Of a DNA stretch of 54,555 nt, positions 9,574 to 19,034 are shown one piece after another (the stretch's first letter is position 1; each line of letters starts with the position of its first letter). The DNA comes from Chitinophagaceae bacterium (GTDB lineage: Bacteria; Bacteroidota; Bacteroidia; Chitinophagales; Chitinophagaceae), in contig JADLHL010000008.1 in the NCBI GenBank assembly GCA_020848815.1, forward strand, positions 1 through 54,555. The letters are read 5' to 3'. The position numbers were made by a program, and so were the translations under genes. The notes below the pieces were generated by a model. It saw only the letters and a program-made list of their open reading frames with translations, made no database searches and was not told the origin of the DNA.

Positions 9574-10116
9574 ATGAAAAATTTGAAGATTAGCCTCGCC
9601 ATGTTAACAATTGTTGGAATGGTTGCTTGTGCCGAAGCACCTGCCGAAACTGCAACTGCAGATACGGCCACTCAAGCTCCTGCAGCACCTGCAGCGCCAG
9701 CCGCTCCTGCTACTGTGGTAGATATTGCAGTAGGTTCTGCCGATCATTCTACACTGGTAGCAGCCGTTACTGCTGCCGGCCTTGCCGAAACACTTAGCGG
9801 TGTGGGACCTTTCACCGTATTTGCACCAACCAATGCCGCATTCAGTGCATTGCCTGCAGGTACTGTAGACAATTTGTTGAAGCCTGAAAACAAAGAAAAG
9901 TTAGCTGCTATTTTAACCTACCACGTAGTGGCTGGTAAAGTAATGAGTACAGACCTCACAGATGGTATGAAAGCCAAAACTGTAAATGGTCAGGAAATTA
10001 CGATTGGTGTAAAAGAAGGAAAAGTAACCGTGAACGGTGCCAATGTAACCACTGCCGACCTCGGCGCTGGCAATGGCGTAGTACACGTGATTGACGCCGT
10101 TATTTTACCTAAATAA
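9574..10116 (+). CDS. Fasciclin (FAS1) domain lipoprotein
   Basis: 180 aa from ATG 9574 (an in-frame ATG at 9547 would add nine residues in front of the signal peptide). Residues 1-18 form a lipoprotein signal with Cys19 in GMVAC. An Ala/Pro/Thr-rich linker (20-47) is followed by one complete FAS1 domain (about 48-180) with the conserved TVFAPTNAAF and YHVVAGK segments and the C-terminal HVIDAVILP. FAS1 domains mediate adhesion. A membrane-anchored single-FAS1 lipoprotein is common in Bacteroidota; its partner is unknown. Confidence 0.93.
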   Translation: MKNLKISLAMLTIVGMVACAEAPAETATADTATQAPAAPAAPAAPATVVDIAVGSADHSTLVAAVTAAGLAETLSGVGPFTVFAPTNAAFSALPAGTVDNLLKPENKEKLAAILTYHVVAGKVMSTDLTDGMKAKTVNGQEITIGVKEGKVTVNGANVTTADLGAGNGVVHVIDAVILPK

Positions 10117-10134
10117 TAACCGCTACAATACTAT

Positions 10135-10168
10135 CAACAAAGGCTGCTCAAGAGAGCAGCCTTTGTTG
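10135..10168 (+). terminator. Rho-independent terminator after the fasciclin gene
   Basis: A 15-bp perfect stem (starting CAACAAAGGCTGCTC) with a 4-nt AAGA loop; the 3' arm carries CTTTGTTG. Confidence 0.8.
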
Positions 10169-10314
10169 TATGCAGGTATTGCAAAACAAACAAGCCGGAA
10201 CTGAAGTGCCAATTTTCTTAGTTGGATTCAAATAATCAATCATGGCACTCGAAAGCGTAACGATAGTTGGCGCAGAACAAGTATTTTGCTGACTCATCCT
10301 TTCAACTTGTAACA

Positions 10315-11901
10315 ATGCCGATACGAATGGTAGATGATCCGCAGGATCCCAACGAATTCAACGATAATAGTGGTGGACGCTCTGGTGGCCGTGGTGGCGG
10401 CGGTGGCGGTTTGCTCAACCTGTTGCCACTGTTGCTCATGCTATTTCGTAAGCCCGGTGGCCTGCTCATTTTAGTGCTGCTCGGTGGTGCATACTTCCTC
10501 ATGAACCAGCAGGGCTGTGGCAGTAGCTTTTTGCAACAGGCTGCCAGTGCCTTTAGTACAGGCGGCATGCTGAGCAAGCAGGAGTTTGCCAAAGCACCAG
10601 TGTACGAAGGCCTCAGCGATGATGATATACGCAACCCGCTGCCCGAGTATGTATCGCTGGCCAAGTTTGCACCTGAGCGGCAAAACCAGGGCAAGCAGGG
10701 CAGCTGTGTAGCATGGAGCAGTGCGTATGCGGCCCAAACCATTCTTATGAGTGCCAGCTCCGGCATCAATCCCAATCAGTTAGCTTTTAGCCCGTCGTAC
10801 ATGTACAACCAAATTGGCCTCGATGGTTGCCAGGGTTCGTACATCATCCGGGCCATGGAGTTGATGCAACGCAAGGGTGGAGTACCGTTTAATAATTTTC
10901 CGTACGATGAAACCGATTGCAGCCGCAATCCGCCCACGTCGCTGGATGCATTGGCCGCTGCCAATAAAATCCATGGCTTCAACCGCCTTACGGGTTCCGA
11001 TGCACCGGAAGGCATCAGCATTCGTGCCATAAAAGAGCACCTGGCTTCGGGTGCGCCGGTGGTGATAGGCATGATGGTGGGCGGGAGTTTTATGGAAGGC
11101 ATGATGGGCCAAAAAGTATGGATGCCCACACAAAGCGATTACAACCAAATGGGCTTTGGCGGCCATGCCATGAGTGTGATTGGCTATGATGATAAACTGG
11201 CTGGTGGTGCTTTTCAAATCATGAACAGCTGGGGGCCGGAGTGGGGCGAAAATGGCATTGGCTGGGTACGCTATGCCGACTTCAAAGAATTTGTGCGGGA
11301 AGCCTACGGCATTGATCCATTGCCACAGCAGGGCGCCGCTTTGCAGCAAGCATTCGATTGCGAAATAGGATTGGTACAGGTAGATGAGAAAGCGAAACCT
11401 GCTGGCTATATTCCTTTGCGCAATGCTGGTAGCAATGTGTTTGCCAGCAATACCATTGCCAAAGGCTCCCGGTTTAAAGTGGAAGTGAAAAACAGTACCG
11501 AATGTTATGTGTACGTGTTTGGTCAGGAAGTGGATGGCAGCAGTTATACGTTGTTTCCATACCCCACAAAAGAAGATGCCACAAAAACCGCTTACACCGC
11601 TTATTGCGGCATCACCGGTTACCGGTTGTTTCCAAAAAACAAGAGCATGATGCCCGATAGCATTGGCACCAAAGATTACATAGCTGTTGTAGTGAGCAAA
11701 GAAGAACTGCCTTGGTACGAATTGAATCAAAACATTTCTACACCCGGCAGCAACTATGCTAGCAATGTGAGTAACGCACTTCGGAGTTATGGCAGCGCTT
11801 CGTTGCAGGTAAGCAGCACCGGCAATGGTAACCTGCGGTTTACTGCAGCAGCAGGCGCCAAGGGCGTTTCGTATGCGATTGTGGAGATTAATAAAAAATA
11901 G
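10315..11901 (+). CDS. Membrane-anchored papain-like (C1) cysteine protease with DUF4384-like tail
   Basis: 528 aa from ATG 10315; an in-frame TTG at 10267 is not supported. A Gly/Arg-rich stretch (about 20-32) precedes two hydrophobic stretches (about 33-44 and 48-63). The C1 peptidase domain has the oxyanion Gln128, nucleophile Cys131 (QGSCVAW), His284 (GGHAMSVIGYDD) and Asn304 (IMNSWGPEWGENG). Behind it a beta-rich domain (about 360-450) with ECYVYVF...YTLFPYP resembles DUF4384, which is often found beside caspase-like or C1 peptidases. The Gly-rich plus hydrophobic N-terminus suggests anchoring in the inner membrane. The substrate is unknown. Confidence 0.85.
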   Translation: MPIRMVDDPQDPNEFNDNSGGRSGGRGGGGGGLLNLLPLLLMLFRKPGGLLILVLLGGAYFLMNQQGCGSSFLQQAASAFSTGGMLSKQEFAKAPVYEGLSDDDIRNPLPEYVSLAKFAPERQNQGKQGSCVAWSSAYAAQTILMSASSGINPNQLAFSPSYMYNQIGLDGCQGSYIIRAMELMQRKGGVPFNNFPYDETDCSRNPPTSLDALAAANKIHGFNRLTGSDAPEGISIRAIKEHLASGAPVVIGMMVGGSFMEGMMGQKVWMPTQSDYNQMGFGGHAMSVIGYDDKLAGGAFQIMNSWGPEWGENGIGWVRYADFKEFVREAYGIDPLPQQGAALQQAFDCEIGLVQVDEKAKPAGYIPLRNAGSNVFASNTIAKGSRFKVEVKNSTECYVYVFGQEVDGSSYTLFPYPTKEDATKTAYTAYCGITGYRLFPKNKSMMPDSIGTKDYIAVVVSKEELPWYELNQNISTPGSNYASNVSNALRSYGSASLQVSSTGNGNLRFTAAAGAKGVSYAIVEINKK

Positions 11902-12045
11902 ACGGTAGTCCGTAGTCCGTAGTCGGTAGATGAAGCTCTGAGCCTGTCGAAAGACCGAAAGACGGAAAGTCGGAAAGACCGAGAGTCCGGAGTTGGTAGT
12001 CGGAGGTCCGAAAGACCGGAAGACCGAAAGTCAGTAAATAGTAAA
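11902..12045. repeat. Degenerate short-unit repeat tract
   Basis: About 140 bp built from variants of AGTCCGTAGTC and GAAAGACCGAAAGTCGG. A motif CTCTGAGCCTGTCGAAAG sits inside (about 11936-11953). It lies between the end of the C1 protease gene and the DUF4442 gene and has no coding potential worth noting. Confidence 0.7.
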
Positions 12046-12060
12046 TAAGTATTCTATGCC

Positions 12061-12088
12061 CTTCTTCCCCCTCCGGGGGCTAGCGGGC
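12061..12088. repeat. Solo GC-rich repeat related to the IcmF insertion ends
   Basis: CTTCTTCCCCCTCCGGGGGC followed by TAGCGGGC. It shares the core CCCCCTCCGGGGGC and the CTTCTT lead-in with the inverted repeats at 48020-48050 and 48605-48630. It sits 18 nt upstream of the DUF4442 start codon. Confidence 0.75.
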
Positions 12089-12105
12089 TATCAAACAACA
12101 ACAAA

Positions 12106-12600
12106 ATGGCTTTTAAAGAATTTCAACAAACAGCCAATCATCGGTTCAAGTTTGGGTTGTTTATGTTGTATAAACTGCCGAGTGCTTTTTTTTGTGGGGT
12201 GCGGTTGCGCAGCATTTCGGAAAATGCAGCGGTGGTGAGTGTGCCATTCAAATGGTTATCGCAAAATCCGTTTCGCAGCATCTATTTTGCCTGCCAGGCC
12301 ATGGCGGCAGAAATGAGCACCGGCGTGTTGGCACTCGGCCACATACACGGCCGCAAGCCTGCGGTGAGTATGTTGGTTACATCCATCAAAGCAGAATTTG
12401 TGAAGAAGGCAACAGAGCGGATTTATTTTACTTGCGAAGATGGCGAGGCTATGCAGCAATGTATAGCATCAGCCATTGCTTCGGGTGAAGGAAAAACATT
12501 TACCGCTACCAGCACTGGCCGTACTAAAGCGGGTGAGGTAGTGAGTACGTTTACCGTAGAATGGAGTTTTAAAGCCAAAGCACATGCAGGAAACCAATAA
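12106..12600 (+). CDS. DUF4442 hotdog-fold protein
   Basis: 164 aa. The sequence matches the DUF4442 pattern: FKFGLFMLYKLPSAFFCGVRL at the start, then SVPFKWLSQNPFRSIYFACQAMAAEMSTG and a C-terminal VSTFTVEWSFK strand. The family belongs to the hotdog thioesterase superfamily, but a substrate has not been assigned and this is inferred only from fold family. The last 17 nt overlap the next gene, so the pair is translationally coupled. The GC-rich repeat directly upstream is unusual. Confidence 0.8.
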   Translation: MAFKEFQQTANHRFKFGLFMLYKLPSAFFCGVRLRSISENAAVVSVPFKWLSQNPFRSIYFACQAMAAEMSTGVLALGHIHGRKPAVSMLVTSIKAEFVKKATERIYFTCEDGEAMQQCIASAIASGEGKTFTATSTGRTKAGEVVSTFTVEWSFKAKAHAGNQ

Positions 12601-13414
12601 CACAGCTGCTTTGCGGGTATCGGAGTTGTGGATGTATCCGGTAAAATCCTTGGGTGGTATTGCGGTTCCGCAGGCCAAGGTATTGGCCAAAGGTTTCGAA
12701 TACGACAGGCGATGGATGTTGATTGATGAACGGAATCAGTTCATAACCCAGCGGGTGTTGCATCAATTGGCGTTGTTCAAATTGTCTTTTCACCAGCATG
12801 GATTTATGCTGCATCATGCAGGTCATGAAATGCTCTTGCCCTTGCACGAACATACAAGTGAACCAATCACGGCAACTATTTGGGATGATGCTGTGGAAGC
12901 GCTGGAAGTAAGTGCTGCTCACAGTGCCTGGTTTTCTGCACAAGTCGGGCTGTCGTGTAAGCTGGTTTATTTTCCTGAAGCACATACCAGAAAGGTGGAT
13001 GCTACGTATGCCTTGAATAGTGATGAAGTAAGCCTTGCAGATGGTTATCCGATTTTGTTGATTGGACAATCATCATTGGATGATCTCAACAGTCGCTTGC
13101 AAACCCATGTGCCGATGAATCGCTTTCGCCCCAATATTGTGATAGAAGGTGGCAAACCTTTTGATGAAGATTGCTGGCAGCGCTTTACCATTGGCGATGC
13201 AGCTTTTGCAGGTGTAAAGCCCTGTGCCCGTTGTGTACTCACCACGGTAAATCAGGAAACTGGCGAGCAAGGAGTGGAGCCGCTGGCCACACTCAGCAAG
13301 TACAGAAAAACGGGCAACAAAGTATTGTTTGGGCAAAATGTGTTGCCGCTTACTTCGGGCAATACCATTTGCATAGGCGATAGCGTGAAGGTCACTTCAC
13401 GAATAAGTGCATAA
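12584..13414 (+). CDS. MOSC domain protein (YcbX/mARC-like)
   Basis: 276 aa: an N-terminal MOSC beta-barrel domain (about 8-130, starting SELWMYPVKSLGG and with FEYDRRWMLID) and a MOSC domain (about 145-272). Cys214 in KPCARCVLTT is at the position that binds the molybdenum cofactor in mARC and YcbX proteins; Cys217 is next to it. FRPNIVIEGGKPFDED is also typical. YcbX-type proteins reduce N-hydroxylated compounds, but here the ferredoxin domain found in E. coli YcbX is absent, so an external electron donor would be needed. It overlaps the upstream gene by 17 nt and is followed by a bidirectional terminator. Confidence 0.88.
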   Translation: MQETNNTAALRVSELWMYPVKSLGGIAVPQAKVLAKGFEYDRRWMLIDERNQFITQRVLHQLALFKLSFHQHGFMLHHAGHEMLLPLHEHTSEPITATIWDDAVEALEVSAAHSAWFSAQVGLSCKLVYFPEAHTRKVDATYALNSDEVSLADGYPILLIGQSSLDDLNSRLQTHVPMNRFRPNIVIEGGKPFDEDCWQRFTIGDAAFAGVKPCARCVLTTVNQETGEQGVEPLATLSKYRKTGNKVLFGQNVLPLTSGNTICIGDSVKVTSRISA

Positions 13415-13416
13415 AT

Positions 13417-13455
13417 ACAAAAGCGGATGCAACAGCATGCTGCAACCGCTTTTGT
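13417..13455. terminator. Bidirectional terminator between MOSC gene (+) and pgk (-)
   Basis: A perfect 10-bp stem ACAAAAGCGG / CCGCTTTTGT encloses a second small palindrome CAGCATGCTG. It serves two convergent genes. Confidence 0.75.
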
Positions 13456-13470
13456 AGTCAGAAAATCTAT

Positions 13471-14670
13471 TTATTTTATTGCTGCAATTCCCGGCAATAC
13501 TTTTCCTTCAAAATATTCGAGCATAGCGCCACCACCGGTGCTGATGTAGCTCACTTTATCGGTGTAGCCAAATTCATTCACCGCAGCTACACTATCGCCG
13601 CCGCCTACCAGGCTAAAGGCGCCATTAACGGTGCTTTCTGCAACAGCATCCGCAATGGCTTTGGTACCTGCTTGAAACTTTTCCATTTCAAACACACCCA
13701 TGGGGCCATTCCACAAAATGGTTTTCGATTTGCGAATGACTTCTGCAAATACGCCAGCTGCTTTGGGGCCAATGTCGAGGCCCATCCAGCCGTCAGGTAT
13801 GGCATCGCTGGGGGTAACTTTGGTGTTGGCATCAGCAGCAAATTTGTCGGCAATTACACTGTCTTCTGGCAGGTGAATGCTTACGCCTTTTGCAGTGGCC
13901 TTAGCCAGCAAATCAGTCGCAGTAGCAATGCGGTCATCTTCGCACAAGCTGCTGCCAATGTTGCCACCACGGGCCTTCATAAAAGTGTAGGCCATGCCAC
14001 CACCAATTATAATGTCGGTAGCACGTTCGAGCAGGTTTTCGATGATGAGAATTTTATCACTCACTTTGGCACCGCCAATAATGGCTGTGAAAGGTTTTTC
14101 GCTTTGATGCAAAACTTTTTCTGCAGCAATTACTTCGCCTTCCATCAGCAGGCCAAACATTTTTTTACCGGCTTCAAAATAGTCGGCAATTATAGCAGTG
14201 CTGGCGTGGGCACGGTGAGCTGTACCGAAGGCATCGTTTACATACACATCGCCGAGCTTGCTCAGTTTTGCTGCAAACTCTGGGTTGCCTTTTTCTTCTT
14301 CTTTGTAAAAGCGCAGGTTTTCGAGGAGCAGCACTTCGCCGGGCTGCAGCATAGATGCGGTGAGGTAGGCTTGTTCGCCAATACAATCATCGGCAAAGAA
14401 CACTTTGGTGTTGCCGCCAAGCAGTTCGCTCAGGTGGGCAATCAAATGTTTCAGTGAGTATTTGGCTTCGGGACCATCTTTTGGCCTGCCGAGGTGGCTC
14501 ATGAGAATAACGCTGCCGCCATCGGCTAAAATCTTTTGAATAGTAGGTAACGCTGCCCGCATACGGGTATCGTCGGTAATGGCTTGTGTTTGCTTGTCCA
14601 GTGGTACGTTGAAGTCCACACGGATGAGGGCTTTTTGCCCGGCAAAATTGTGTTGTGAAAATGCTGACAT
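13471..14670 (-). CDS. pgk: Phosphoglycerate kinase
   Basis: 399 aa, full length. Diagnostic segments are RVDFNVPLD (about 17-25), [37 protein letters not shown], the hinge/nucleotide region [19 protein letters not shown] and the C-terminal GGGDS. It converts 1,3-bisphosphoglycerate and ADP to 3-phosphoglycerate and ATP. It lies downstream of gap and a lipoprotein gene on the same strand, with a 130-bp gap before its ATG in which no clear promoter was found. Cotranscription with gap is likely but not proven. Confidence 0.97.
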   Translation of the reverse strand: MSAFSQHNFAGQKALIRVDFNVPLDKQTQAITDDTRMRAALPTIQKILADGGSVILMSHLGRPKDGPEAKYSLKHLIAHLSELLGGNTKVFFADDCIGEQAYLTASMLQPGEVLLLENLRFYKEEEKGNPEFAAKLSKLGDVYVNDAFGTAHRAHASTAIIADYFEAGKKMFGLLMEGEVIAAEKVLHQSEKPFTAIIGGAKVSDKILIIENLLERATDIIIGGGMAYTFMKARGGNIGSSLCEDDRIATATDLLAKATAKGVSIHLPEDSVIADKFAADANTKVTPSDAIPDGWMGLDIGPKAAGVFAEVIRKSKTILWNGPMGVFEMEKFQAGTKAIADAVAESTVNGAFSLVGGGDSVAAVNEFGYTDKVSYISTGGGAMLEYFEGKVLPGIAAIK

Positions 14671-14799
14671 AGGTCAAAAAAAATTTAGTTATTGAATAAT
14701 GCTTGGCCTGCTGATGCAGGTGTGATGCTTGTGGCTGCAAGGGTTGTTTACAGCATCCGCAAGATAAACATGTTGCCTCACTATGAAGACTGACAAATA

Positions 14800-15663
14800 T
14801 TAGTTATCCGGTTCTTTACGGTTACTTTCTTCAGTGGGAGGCAGTTCTTCCATGGCTGTTATTTCCGCTATCAATTGCTGTAAGCAATCAAGGTTACGGT
14901 CAAATTTATTGTCGGTTGTTTTCAGCTTTATTTTTCGTAGTGCCGAGCTGATGTACATGTAGCCTTGCGTGGCTTGTTCGATGCTAAAAAAACAGCTGTT
15001 CCAATCATCCAGTTCATTGGCGTATGCCATGCGTACACCATTGCTGAAATACATTTGAATGGGTTGGGGAAACCAATCGGTTGGTAGTGTTTCCAATTGA
15101 TTATCGATGGCAAACTGGTAGCAAGCCTCCACAAATTGCAGGTATTGCAGGGTGCGTTTTTTTATGGCAGCAGGTGTTTCTGCGCTGTCCGGAGAAATGC
15201 GCCATTGGTTCATGGCAAATGCCACCGGGTTGGCAGTTTTATGTTTGCCCATAGGAGAGACTTTTAGCATGCCGGTAGTCCTCTTATCAGCATAGCTATC
15301 ATCATCATATTCCCAAAATTCCAGTTGGTTGTTTTTAACAGGCTTAATCCGAAAGTAAATGTTGGTTGCATGAATGTTGCCCGCTCTGTATTGCAAATGC
15401 ACTTGTTGGTTTTGCTGTATCCATTGGCCACTATCAGCACCAGTAAGGCTGAGCAGCGTATAGGTGCTGTCGCTGTTGAGTTGCAGCATGGTGCAATTTC
15501 TTGCCAGTTTAAAACTTCCGCTTTCAATCATCCAGAGTTGGGCAAGCTTTGGTTTCTTTTTAAAGGGAAAAATGAGCTGACAACTGCTGAGCAGTATTGC
15601 GGCGCAAACAAAAAGGCCACCGCTGCTGCGGTAGCCTTTGTATTTCAAAAAATGAAATGACAT
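14800..15663 (-). CDS. Uncharacterised lipoprotein between gap and pgk
   Basis: 287 aa. Residues 1-28 form a lipoprotein signal with LLSSC ending at Cys28. After the anchor, a region of about 100 residues reads like a lipocalin-style beta domain (IESGSFKLARNCTMLQLNSDSTYTLL...). The second half is helical and ends in an acidic, charged tail. I do not recognise a named family. It starts 16 nt after the gap stop codon, so it is probably translated from the gap mRNA. Function cannot be stated; its place between two glycolytic genes may be only positional. Confidence 0.75.
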   Translation of the reverse strand: MSFHFLKYKGYRSSGGLFVCAAILLSSCQLIFPFKKKPKLAQLWMIESGSFKLARNCTMLQLNSDSTYTLLSLTGADSGQWIQQNQQVHLQYRAGNIHATNIYFRIKPVKNNQLEFWEYDDDSYADKRTTGMLKVSPMGKHKTANPVAFAMNQWRISPDSAETPAAIKKRTLQYLQFVEACYQFAIDNQLETLPTDWFPQPIQMYFSNGVRMAYANELDDWNSCFFSIEQATQGYMYISSALRKIKLKTTDNKFDRNLDCLQQLIAEITAMEELPPTEESNRKEPDN

Positions 15664-15679
15664 AAATAAAAAGCCGTGA

Positions 15680-16753
<1,074 letters not shown>

Positions 16754-16801
16754 TCAGAAAGCTGTTAAAAGATGATAATTATCAGCGAAACAGAAATTTT
16801 T

Positions 16802-16832
16802 TTTGGTTGAATGGATGAGCCCCCTATTTTTG
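16802..16832 (+). promoter_or_regulatory. Promoter TTTG-N19-TATTTTTG for tRNA-Glu
   Basis: TTTG at 16802-16805 and TATTTTTG at 16825-16832 are spaced 19 bp apart and fit the Bacteroidota consensus. The tRNA begins 18 nt downstream. Confidence 0.7.
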
Positions 16833-16849
16833 CACTCCCAATCGAAAAT

Positions 16850-16921
16850 GGCTCGTTGGTCAAGCGGTTAAGACGCCTCCCTTTCACGGAGGAATGACGG
16901 GTTCGATTCCCGTACGGGCTA
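16850..16921 (+). tRNA. tRNA-Glu (anticodon TTC)
   Basis: 72 nt fold into a cloverleaf. The acceptor arm is GGCTCGT/ACGGGCT (with a G-U first pair, as I recall for other Bacteroidota tRNA-Glu), the anticodon arm CTCC-CTTTCAC-GGAG with anticodon TTC, and the T arm ACGGG-TTCGATT-CCCGT. CCA is not encoded. It has its own promoter and terminator. Confidence 0.95.
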
Positions 16922-16927
16922 CAACAC

Positions 16928-16955
16928 AAACCTCAGCATTTGCTGAGGTTTTTTG
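16928..16955 (+). terminator. Terminator after tRNA-Glu
   Basis: The stem AAACCTCAGCA / TGCTGAGGTTT with a 2-nt loop is followed by TTTTG. Confidence 0.85.
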
Positions 16956-16987
16956 TTTGCTATCTTAGACCCAAACTTTCTGGTCCC

Positions 16988-17713
16988 ATGTCATTAATCC
17001 GTTTTCTTTTTGTTTCATTTTTATTGTTGGCTGTTTCGGCACAAGCACAATCGCTAAAAGGAAAACGAATACTCGTTTTTTCCAAAACGGCCGGGTTTCG
17101 GCATGCCTCCATTGCGCAGGGTAAGCAATTGTTTTTGCAAATAGCTGCCAGCGAAAAATTCAAAGTGGATACCACGGAAGATGCCGGCATTTTTACAGCT
17201 GAAAAATTGCAACCGTACGATGTGGTAGTGTTTTTGAGTACCACCGGCGATGTGCTGAATGCGGCACAGCAAGCGGCTTTTCAGGAATACATCCGCAGTG
17301 GCAAAAGTTTTTTGGGCATTCATGGTGCCAGTGATACGGAGTACGACTGGCCCTGGTACAACCAGTTGGTAGGTGGTTATTTTAAAGACCATCCCAAACC
17401 ACAAACAGCTTCGTACATCAACCTCGATAGTATTCATCCTGCTACAAAATTTTGGCCGTCTGTTTTTTCGAGATTCGAAGAAATTTATAACATCAAAGCA
17501 TTGCAAAAAGATAAGTTGAAGTTTCTGCTGGCCGTAGATGAAACTTCTTACGAAGGTGGCAATATGGATGGCTTTCACCCGGCAGCATGGTGCCATGCAT
17601 TTGAAGGGGGACGGGCATTTTACACCGCCTTGGGTCATCATCCCGAAACGTATAGCGATCCCGATTTTCGTAAGCACATTTTGGGCGCATTACAATGGTT
17701 ATTGCAACCATAG
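16988..17713 (+). CDS. ThuA-like domain protein, exported
   Basis: 241 aa from ATG 16988; the frame is open from 16940, but that part lies in the tRNA terminator. Residues 1-21 are a signal peptide ending AQAQ. The rest is one ThuA-like, glutamine-amidotransferase-fold domain: KRILVFSKTAGFRHASI, FLSTTGDVLN, GIHGASDTEYDWPWYNQLVGGYFKDHP, and the C-terminal RAFYTALGHHPETYSDPDFRKHILGALQW. Family knowledge links ThuA proteins to sugar use, but the biochemical role is poorly defined. The nucleophile cysteine of true amidotransferases is not apparent. Confidence 0.9.
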   Translation: MSLIRFLFVSFLLLAVSAQAQSLKGKRILVFSKTAGFRHASIAQGKQLFLQIAASEKFKVDTTEDAGIFTAEKLQPYDVVVFLSTTGDVLNAAQQAAFQEYIRSGKSFLGIHGASDTEYDWPWYNQLVGGYFKDHPKPQTASYINLDSIHPATKFWPSVFSRFEEIYNIKALQKDKLKFLLAVDETSYEGGNMDGFHPAAWCHAFEGGRAFYTALGHHPETYSDPDFRKHILGALQWLLQP

Positions 17714-17801
17714 CGACGCAATCATGATTTATCTCACTCGGCAAAACGAGCCACATTCCTTAATTTGCAATCACTTTGTTCAACTTTAATACAAACTAAT
17801 A

Positions 17802-18881
17802 ATGTCTATGTCAGCTCAGTTCCGTCCTGGTGTTCTCTGGGGCGATGAAGTACAACAACTTTTTGCCTTTGCAAAAGAAAAGGGCTTTGCCATGCCTGCG
17901 GTAAACGTAACCGGTACCAATACCGTGAACGCCGTACTGGAAACAGCCCGTGAAGTAAAATCTCCTGTTATCATTCAATTGTCGCATAGTGGTTCGCAGT
18001 TTTTTATTGGTAAGGGTATTAAAAATACCAACGAAGCCGCTGCTATTGCTGGTGGTATAGCTGGTGCTTATTATGTGCATCATGCTGCCAAAGCGTATGG
18101 TGTGCCCGTTATTTTACATACCGACCACTGCGCCAAAAAAATTCTTCCCTGGGTAGAAGGTTTGTTGGCTGAAGGCGAAGCACATTTTGAAAGAACGGGT
18201 ACGCCCTTATTTAGCTCACACATGCTCGATTTGAGCGAAGAGCCCATTGAAGAAAATATTGCTATCAGCAGTAAGTTTTTGGAGCGGATGAGCAAGATGG
18301 GTATGACCCTCGAAATTGAACTGGGTGTAACCGGTGGTGAAGAAGATGGTGTAGACAACACGCATGTAGAAAAATCAAGACTGTATACCCAGCCCGAAGA
18401 AGTGAGCTATGCTTACGAAGAGTTGAAGAAAATTAGTCATCGGTTTACAGTGGCTGCATCGTTTGGCAACGTGCACGGTGTGTACAAACCCGGCAATGTA
18501 AAACTCGAACCAAAAATCCTGCGAGATTCTCAGGCATACATTCAACAGAAGTTTGGCACCGGCCACAATCCTGTTGATTTTGTATTCCATGGTGGTTCAG
18601 GTTCTACTACCGAAGAAATTCGTGAAGGCATTAGCTACGGCGTTATTAAAATGAACATTGATACCGACGTACAGTGGGCATTTTGGGATGGCATTCGTGC
18701 CTACGAAGCAGAAAAGCATGGCTACCTCCAAAGCCAGATTGGCAACCCCGAAGGCGAAGATTCTCCCAACAAGAAATACTACGACCCACGTGTGTGGCTG
18801 CGCAAAGGTGAAGAGAGCATGATAGCCCGCTTGAAGCATTCCTTCAGCGATCTCAATGCTATCAATAGCCTGGGCGAATAA
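17802..18881 (+). CDS. fbaA: Class II fructose-bisphosphate aldolase
   Basis: 359 aa. Zinc and catalytic segments are present: HTDHC with Asp108 and His109, EIELGVTGGEEDGVDN, the zinc His in GNVHGVYKPGNVKL, FHGGSGSTTEEI, and NIDTDVQWAFWDG. It cleaves fructose-1,6-bisphosphate to glyceraldehyde-3-phosphate and dihydroxyacetone phosphate. The length and the GGEEDGVDN loop mark the class IIA (E. coli FbaA) subgroup. Two ATGs (17802 and 17808) are possible starts. A terminator follows. It lies near gap and pgk but on the opposite strand. Confidence 0.96.
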   Translation: MSMSAQFRPGVLWGDEVQQLFAFAKEKGFAMPAVNVTGTNTVNAVLETAREVKSPVIIQLSHSGSQFFIGKGIKNTNEAAAIAGGIAGAYYVHHAAKAYGVPVILHTDHCAKKILPWVEGLLAEGEAHFERTGTPLFSSHMLDLSEEPIEENIAISSKFLERMSKMGMTLEIELGVTGGEEDGVDNTHVEKSRLYTQPEEVSYAYEELKKISHRFTVAASFGNVHGVYKPGNVKLEPKILRDSQAYIQQKFGTGHNPVDFVFHGGSGSTTEEIREGISYGVIKMNIDTDVQWAFWDGIRAYEAEKHGYLQSQIGNPEGEDSPNKKYYDPRVWLRKGEESMIARLKHSFSDLNAINSLGE

Positions 18882-18905
18882 ATTATCAATCAAACAGCGT
18901 TGCAT

Positions 18906-18939
18906 AAAGAGGCGAGTGTTATACACTTGCCTCTTTTAA
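18906..18939 (+). terminator. Terminator after fbaA
   Basis: The stem AAAGAGGCGAGTGT / ACACTTGCCTCTTT has one internal mismatch and a short TAT loop, followed by TTTT. Confidence 0.8.
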
Positions 18940-19008
18940 TTTCCGGTTAGCGCAACCATTGCTTTGCTTAGTGTGACATGTGTCAGCCCAAGCATCGCAG
19001 GCATACAA

Positions 19009-19016
19009 TAACTTTG
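19009..19016 (+). promoter_or_regulatory. -7 element (TAACTTTG) for malic enzyme
   Basis: TAACTTTG fits TAnnTTTG and lies 18 nt before the ATG at 19035. The -33 region has no clear TTG. Confidence 0.55.
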
Positions 19017-19034
19017 CACTTTAATTTTTGAATC

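Noticed and set aside
10780..11730. 316-codon open frame on the minus strand
   Set aside because: Antisense to the C1 protease gene; no recognisable motifs.
11902..12045. CRISPR array
   Set aside because: Units are short, irregular and without spacers of constant length; no cas genes are in the window.
13672..14457. 261-codon open frame on the plus strand
   Set aside because: Antisense shadow of pgk.
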